Assembly: GCF_037975245.1 (NCBI RefSeq) | Contig: NC_092568.1 | Span: 18,061,001-18,125,000, forward strand | Direction: 5' to 3' | From: Apostichopus japonicus | Taxonomy: Eukaryota; Echinodermata; Holothuroidea; Aspidochirotida; Stichopodidae | DNA length: 64,000 nt | Shown: positions 61,205 through 64,000 of the stretch, in pieces | Layout of the letters: the number at the start of each line of letters is the position of its first letter | Position numbering within the stretch: the first letter of the stretch is position 1 | Translations under genes and position numbers: made by a program | Notes under the pieces: model-generated | The model's input: the letters and a program-made list of their open reading frames with translations, nothing else | What the model was told of the DNA's origin: nothing | Databases searched by the model: none

Positions 61205-63546
61205 GACTGGTTAAACCCTGGATTCTTCCAGGGTAGTGGACCAGATTGGCTGGTCTGTGATGTCATCATAGCATATGTGCTCAACAATTAAGCTACACTT
61301 TCATACTATAAGCTTCTTGCTGATTATCCTTGCTAATTATCCTTGGTGTGACATTCACTGCAGTCAGAATTTCACCAAAATATCACTTTTGTTGTTAGTT
61401 AATATTATTTTGCTAATTGTTTAAGGTTTTGACAAACTTTCCACTTTTTTCCCTCCACTAGAATAACCCTGTAATGTCTATTTGAGACAAGATTTTCAAC
61501 AAGAATTTACAGTTATAATTGACCTACACGTCATCAAGTTCCTTCACTTTGACTTCATCGTGAGCCCTGACCCCATCTGCTTCATGGATAGCTGTTTCGA
61601 TGAGGTAAGAAAAAAGAAGAGAATTTTCAAAACATAAACGACTTATTTAATTCAATCTCTTCTTTACTGCTTGCTATGAACAAGAACAATACAAAAATTC
61701 AAAAATTTGGCAAAAGCATCAGAGGTAGCAGCCTACACTTTGTTTTTTTTTTCTTTTCAAGGTTCACTCTGTTTGCTACAACTGTCACTTCTTTCAAGTG
61801 ATTATTTGCCCCTTCCTGACTGTCACAACTGTCACTTCTTTCAAGTGATTATTTGCCCCTTCCTGAGGCTAGAAGTTTGATAACTCAGTAAGTATTTCAC
61901 AACATACCCTATAGGTTGTTGCATGGTGCTGATGTGACGATTTATATATTCCTATTGATTCACTCCAAAGTTTTGTTTTCAAAAATGATGCAAGAATGCG
62001 AATGTGCAAGAAGGTTTGAAATTTTTGATGTCATTTAATTAATGATCTCAATCAGAGAATACTTGTGAATGAATACTCCAACTCCAAAAGACACTGGAGA
62101 CAAATGGATCGTCATCACTCAAGAAAGTGGAAGTAGTTTGACCCCAGGTCAAATCCTTGCCAACGTTTTACTGGTGTATCTCGCTAAGTTAGTTTTGTTG
62201 CTAAGTTAGTTTTTGTTGCTAAGTTAGTTTTGTTGCTAAGTTAGTTTTGTTGAATATTAACTGTCATTGCTATAGATGTTTACCTTACATATGCTCTGTG
62301 ATATCAATTGAAGAATAAACAAAACAAAAACAAAACAAGACATAAAGAAAATAATAGCTCGCTAAGATACTAAAAACCAATCTGTAGTGAGTAGCGTTTT
62401 ACTACATATCTTTAGATTATTTCAATCCATCAATCAATCAAACATTGGACGCTCAAAAACAAAATCCTCACCAAGTTTCATCTTGGTCCAATCCTTCTCC
62501 AACTTCTCGTAACTTTTCTTTGTATTAACTATTTCTCCATCCAGCTTTTGGAGAGAAGTGAAAAGATCATTTGAAAAGTCAGCGCATCATTTACATGGTA
62601 CTTGTGCTAAGCAAAATACAAAGATACTTGCTTTCATGACTTTTGCACCTTTTCAATTTCATTACATGAAGACAATTTTCTTTTCAACCCTAAATACACT
62701 GAATTTTAAATTTATTAATCATCACGGTCACATTCAGTCACATTTGGGAGGGGGGTGGTGGGGGGAGGGGCGGTGTGGAGGGGGTGGGGAGGGAGGAGAT
62801 GGAATGATTGCTTACTCTATAAGTCACACTATCACAGGTATGGTACTATCTTTAAGTATTGCCAAACAAACTCAGGCTACTACCTACTGTAAGCTGCAAG
62901 AGGATATTTTTCCAAACGTTCAATTAATTTCAACTTGTAAAAAAGAAGTCTCATTTATCAGTTACCTGTTTAAGGTTAGATTCCATTTCACCTTTAACTT
63001 CTTCGTACTGTCTCTCAAGCTTCACATAGATTCCTTCAAGTTCCTTCCTGCAAAAAGAGGATTAAAACAACAAAGATGACGGATAAATCATAAAAATACA
63101 AACAGTGAGCTTGGGGCATAATTTATCATGTATTGCAGATAGCAAACTTGCAAAAGCAGAATGGAAAATTGCTACCCATGTGCAAAGATGCATAGCACAT
63201 TTTGTGCACAGAATCTTAGCAATTATCATAATTTTCTTAAAAAAGGAATGACCTATAAACCTCAAGACCTCTACACAGAATTTGAACACTTTTATTTCCC
63301 TAACGTTGGACAATAAACAACTTGGAAAGGTTGCCATAAAATCCGTAGTGTTAAAAGCTTGCCTCTTGCATCGAAAAAAAACCCTAAAAAACAAACAACA
63401 ACATTGGAACAATAATTTGCTCGGATCATTTCATACCCCTTTTCTCTCAGAATTTCGTTTTCGTCGTTCTCTTTGTTTAGTTGATCCAACAATGACTTCT
63501 TTTGCGCCTCCATGCGTGCCTTGGACGAATCGTATCGTTTAATACT
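47970..63546 (-). CDS. Long coiled-coil protein, internal part (12 exons, partial at both ends)
   Basis: Twelve minus-strand exons (63546-63437, 63047-62966, 62544-62472, 61591-61528, 60330-60220, 57924-57717, 56323-56192, 55805-55667, 54679-54600, 50011-49859, 49375-49273, 48176-47970) splice in continuous phase to about 487 residues. Each has a recognisable acceptor and donor. The product is almost wholly heptad-like coiled coil: rich in Lys, Glu, Gln and Leu, with little Pro or Gly and no membrane segment. Such proteins are common as structural rods or rulers in cilia, centrosomes and sperm flagella, but nothing here fixes a location. I do not recognise a named family; CCDC-type proteins are the obvious class. 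Start and stop codons lie beyond the exons seen. Exon phases vary (0, 1 and 2), so this is not a simple tandem rod-repeat gene. Confidence 0.8.
49273..49375 (-). CDS. Coiled-coil gene, exon K
   Basis: The acceptor is TTTTAACAG and the donor is CGAG|GTGAGA. It encodes ALKKLNEESDATQKSLVLNK then ILQENLRNQLNDQR. It ends in phase 1. Confidence 0.83.
49859..50011 (-). CDS. Coiled-coil gene, exon J
   Basis: The acceptor is ATGTAAAG and the donor is GATGAA|GTAAGT; both ends are phase 0. It encodes 51 residues, including RQELRQQRTRAISKMKEQQK and EIASLEERIYHAGRKLKAVM. The intron upstream is 4.6 kb and contains a hAT-like element. Confidence 0.85.
50160..50475 (+). repeat. Tandem array of about 60-bp units
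   Basis: About five copies of a unit GCTACTAGTAACTACTAAGT, then ACATATGTTTAATGACATTATTACAGTATT, with some decay at both ends. It lies in the 4.6-kb intron between coiled-coil exons I and J. Confidence 0.9.
50476..52596 (-). other. Intronic sequence, coiled-coil gene
   Basis: No exon is needed here because exons I and J join in phase. It holds a C-rich tract at 51390-51427 and a short (AT)n at 52084-52104. Nothing else stands out. Confidence 0.6.
52597..54279. mobile_element. Non-autonomous hAT-like element with AAGGCC subterminal repeats
   Basis: The ends are CAGGCCTTAAATTTCAC and the inverse GGGAAATTTGAGGCCTG. Flanking octamers TAAACATT (52589-52596) and TTAACATG (54280-54287) match at 6 of 8, fitting an aged hAT duplication. 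Both ends carry repeated AAGGGCA-CAAGGCCA words. At 1683 bp it is large, but no transposase frame survives; the 106-codon frame at 53129-53449 shows no known motif. Confidence 0.8.
54600..54679 (-). CDS. Coiled-coil gene, exon I
   Basis: The acceptor is TGCTGATAG and the donor is AAAG|GTAAGG. It encodes ELKNERSSLQDSTVKVKREI then QRLSTPK. Phases match exons H and J. Confidence 0.8.
55123..55172. repeat. (CAGA)n microsatellite
   Basis: About 12 CAGA units with one CAGG interruption, in an intron of the coiled-coil gene. Confidence 0.95.
55667..55805 (-). CDS. Coiled-coil gene, exon H
   Basis: The acceptor is TTTTGGTAG and the donor is GTAG|GTGAGT. It encodes NDIADLEGSVNSKQRDIDEM, LPAYEELEKHFDEKTKEYES and KKKNIV. 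It ends in phase 1. Its acceptor directly abuts the AGCAAAAATG minisatellite of the upstream intron. Confidence 0.86.
55806..55930. repeat. AGCAAAAATG minisatellite
   Basis: Around ten units of AGCAAAAATG(A) with rare variants. It begins immediately at the 3' splice site of exon H, so on the transcribed strand it supplies CATTTTTGCT repeats as the pyrimidine-rich tract. Confidence 0.93.
56192..56323 (-). CDS. Coiled-coil gene, exon G
   Basis: The acceptor is GTATTCTGCAG and the donor is GAG|GTAAGG; both ends are phase 0. It encodes 44 residues, GAQLTKVIEESDKDIKKLQK then ESHKVEKKFKKMKREMEETV, strongly basic and helical. Confidence 0.87.
56328..56408. repeat. Three tandem copies of a 29-31 base unit
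   Basis: Units of AATACAAACAAGTGTTTTGA plus ATT start at about 56329, 56361 and 56389, just upstream of exon G in the transcribed direction. Confidence 0.88.
57481..57694 (-). pseudogene. Tandem copies of the 3' end of exon F
   Basis: The 113-115 base block that ends exon F recurs twice in the next intron. The nearer copy (57581-57694) still encodes DFRQAFTEHMNGMNERITKA through HADLTNE, without a stop and with an intact GTAAGAG donor. The farther copy (57481-57580) has many substitutions and has lost its donor. Neither has a usable 3' splice acceptor: the preceding interval is about 25 bases and purine-rich. They are therefore probably not included in mRNA. Unequal crossing-over or replication slippage is the likely origin. 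Confidence 0.75.
57717..57924 (-). CDS. Coiled-coil gene, exon F
   Basis: The acceptor is TCAATAG and the donor is GAG|GTAAGA. It encodes 69 residues including GEKKIADLQLALTKERKERF and ending HADLTNE. The last 90 or so bases of this exon and its donor are repeated in tandem in the adjoining intron, at 57581-57694 and in decayed form at 57481-57580. Confidence 0.85.
58058..58617. mobile_element. Non-autonomous hAT-like element
   Basis: The ends are CAGGGTTTCCCTAAC and the inverse GTAAGGGAAACCCTG. Flanking octamers CTCTGAAG (58050-58057) and TTCTAAAG (58618-58625) match at 6 of 8. Poly-C runs lie near both ends (58078-58087 and 58572-58583). The 560-bp interior is non-coding. It is in the intron between exons E and F. 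Confidence 0.82.
59201..59348. mobile_element. Small palindromic MITE-like element
   Basis: CATTACGCAGATCTT at 59201-59215 is exactly inverted at 59334-59348. A second perfect 18-bp pair, CTAGATATCCCACTTTTT at 59235-59252 and its inverse at 59297-59314, lies inside. The whole would fold into one long hairpin. No target duplication is clear. Confidence 0.75.
59440..59645 (+). repeat. Second locus of the MGME1-flanking repeat family, with a 22-bp array
   Basis: It shares the opening (GCAGCTGCAAACTACCCTAC and AGCAAGGCTGAATCA) and the closing GCAGCCCCCTCA with the array at 43640-44170. Here the inner part is instead four copies of GTGCCTATTGTGTGAAACTGCA. It lies in the intron between exons E and F. 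Confidence 0.85.
60220..60330 (-). CDS. Coiled-coil gene, exon E
   Basis: The acceptor is GCTTTTTAG and the donor is CATGT|GTAAGA. It encodes LQGKKGDLTNKADETAVMK and then IENDSMEREMKQLDENH. Both ends are phase 2. Confidence 0.8.
61130..61201. repeat. (TA)n microsatellite
   Basis: A pure TA run of roughly 50 bases with TATATTTGTATATT at its left. It lies in the intron between exons D and E. Confidence 0.95.
61528..61591 (-). CDS. Coiled-coil gene, exon D
   Basis: The acceptor is GAAACAG and the donor is GACGT|GTAGGT. It encodes AIHEADGVRAHDEVKVKELD and ends in phase 2. A competing donor one codon position earlier (GAC|GTGTAG) would put exon E out of frame, so it was not used. Confidence 0.75.
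61768..61866 (+). repeat. Tandem duplication of about 46 bp
   Basis: CAACTGTCACTTCTTTCAAG, then TGATTATTTGCCCCTTCCTGA, occurs twice back to back with no differences I can see, so it is recent. Confidence 0.92.
62178..62252 (+). repeat. GTTGCTAAGTTAGTTTT tandem repeat
   Basis: Four near-identical units of TTGCTAAGTTAGTTTTG lie in the intron between exons C and D. Confidence 0.92.
62472..62544 (-). CDS. Coiled-coil gene, exon C
   Basis: The acceptor is CTCCAAAAG and the donor is CTTG|GTGAGG. It encodes LDGEIVNTKKSYEKLEKDW then TKMKL, and ends in phase 1. Confidence 0.78.
62966..63047 (-). CDS. Coiled-coil gene, exon B
   Basis: The acceptor is TTTTTGCAG and the donor is AAACAG|GTAACT. It encodes KELEGIYVKLERQYEEVKGE and continues to MESNLKQ. 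Its 5' phase matches exon A and its 3' end is phase 0. Confidence 0.8.
63437..63546 (-). CDS. Coiled-coil gene, exon A (most upstream seen)
   Basis: The acceptor is TTTTCACAG and the donor is GG|GTATGA. It encodes 36 residues including MEAQKKSLLDQLNKEN and ENEILREK. It begins in phase 0; upstream exons are presumably beyond the right edge. An in-frame ATG at 63513 could be an alternative start but has no special support. Confidence 0.72.
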
Positions 63547-64000
63547 CTGTGAAAATAAAGCAAATGTAAACGTTTCATGACAATTTCAACAAAACCTATC
63601 AGATAGACACACTTCAAACCAACACTCACAGCTTCAAAAATTCTTGGAACTGAGTTCCTAATATGGAAAATTCATCAGTATATTTAAAGTCCATTTTATT
63701 AAACATTAACTGTTTCCTCTTTCCCTCTTTTCTCTCAAAATTACTGGTTTCCAGAAAGTGTACTGCATAGATGACGAATTGGGTCCATTGCTTCACCTCC
63801 CTCAGTAGTTGAGAGAGTGGTCAGATGCTGTGGAACACTCTTAGTCTGTCACCAGAACAGGAATGGGAATGGGTGGATAAAAACGATACGGCATGGCAGA
63901 AACCAGTTTTCATCCACAATCATCACAAGCAAAGGGTTACAAGTGAGCTTCTATAGGCATTTTAAGCCTTAGGATTCACTATAAGAATACTGATTACTTC
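63547..64000. other. Right edge, no exon seen
   Basis: Upstream of coiled-coil exon A. No minus-strand exon with a phase-0 end could be recognised in these 454 bases. Confidence 0.5.

Noticed and set aside
62558..63079. 173-codon plus-strand frame
   Set aside because: It overlaps coiled-coil exon B antisense and crosses a G-rich low-complexity tract.

Overview
The window is eukaryotic, spliced and AT-rich nuclear DNA. Coding exons are short, introns run from hundreds of bases to several kilobases, and all exons use GT-AG sites. It is full of simple repeats, non-autonomous DNA transposons and tRNA-headed SINEs. The protein families, intron density and repeat style suggest a marine invertebrate, perhaps a deuterostome such as an echinoderm. 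That is inference, because no taxon-specific marker is present.

Four protein-coding genes can be modelled, and the reading phase is continuous across every splice junction called. (1) At 3234-8821 on the minus strand lies the 5' coding part (571 codons) of a SIPA1-like Rap GTPase-activating protein; the catalytic domain lies off the left edge. (2) At 33983-35513 on the plus strand is a complete two-exon gene for a mitochondrial citrate-synthase lysine methyltransferase (CSKMT/METTL12). (3) At 37746-43466 on the plus strand is a complete five-exon MGME1, the mitochondrial-DNA exonuclease. (4) At 47970-63546 on the minus strand are twelve consecutive exons (about 487 residues) of a long coiled-coil protein, open at both ends, which I cannot assign to a named family. 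Two nuclear genes for mitochondrial matrix proteins therefore sit side by side on the same strand.

The 25 kb between the SIPA1-like gene and CSKMT holds no gene I can support. It contains two hAT-type elements, a threefold 268-bp tandem array, a 280-bp direct duplication and several microsatellites. Across the window there are four hAT-like elements with inverted ends and 8-bp target duplications, two other MITE-like inverted-repeat elements, a 5'-truncated L2/CR1-like LINE, and a SINE whose 3' tail resembles that LINE's tail.

I found no undescribed multi-gene system. The most interesting points are a triplicated 3' exon end in the coiled-coil gene, a tandem repeat family present in expanded form beside MGME1 and in different form inside an intron of the coiled-coil gene, and a decayed hammerhead-like motif at 1321-1360.
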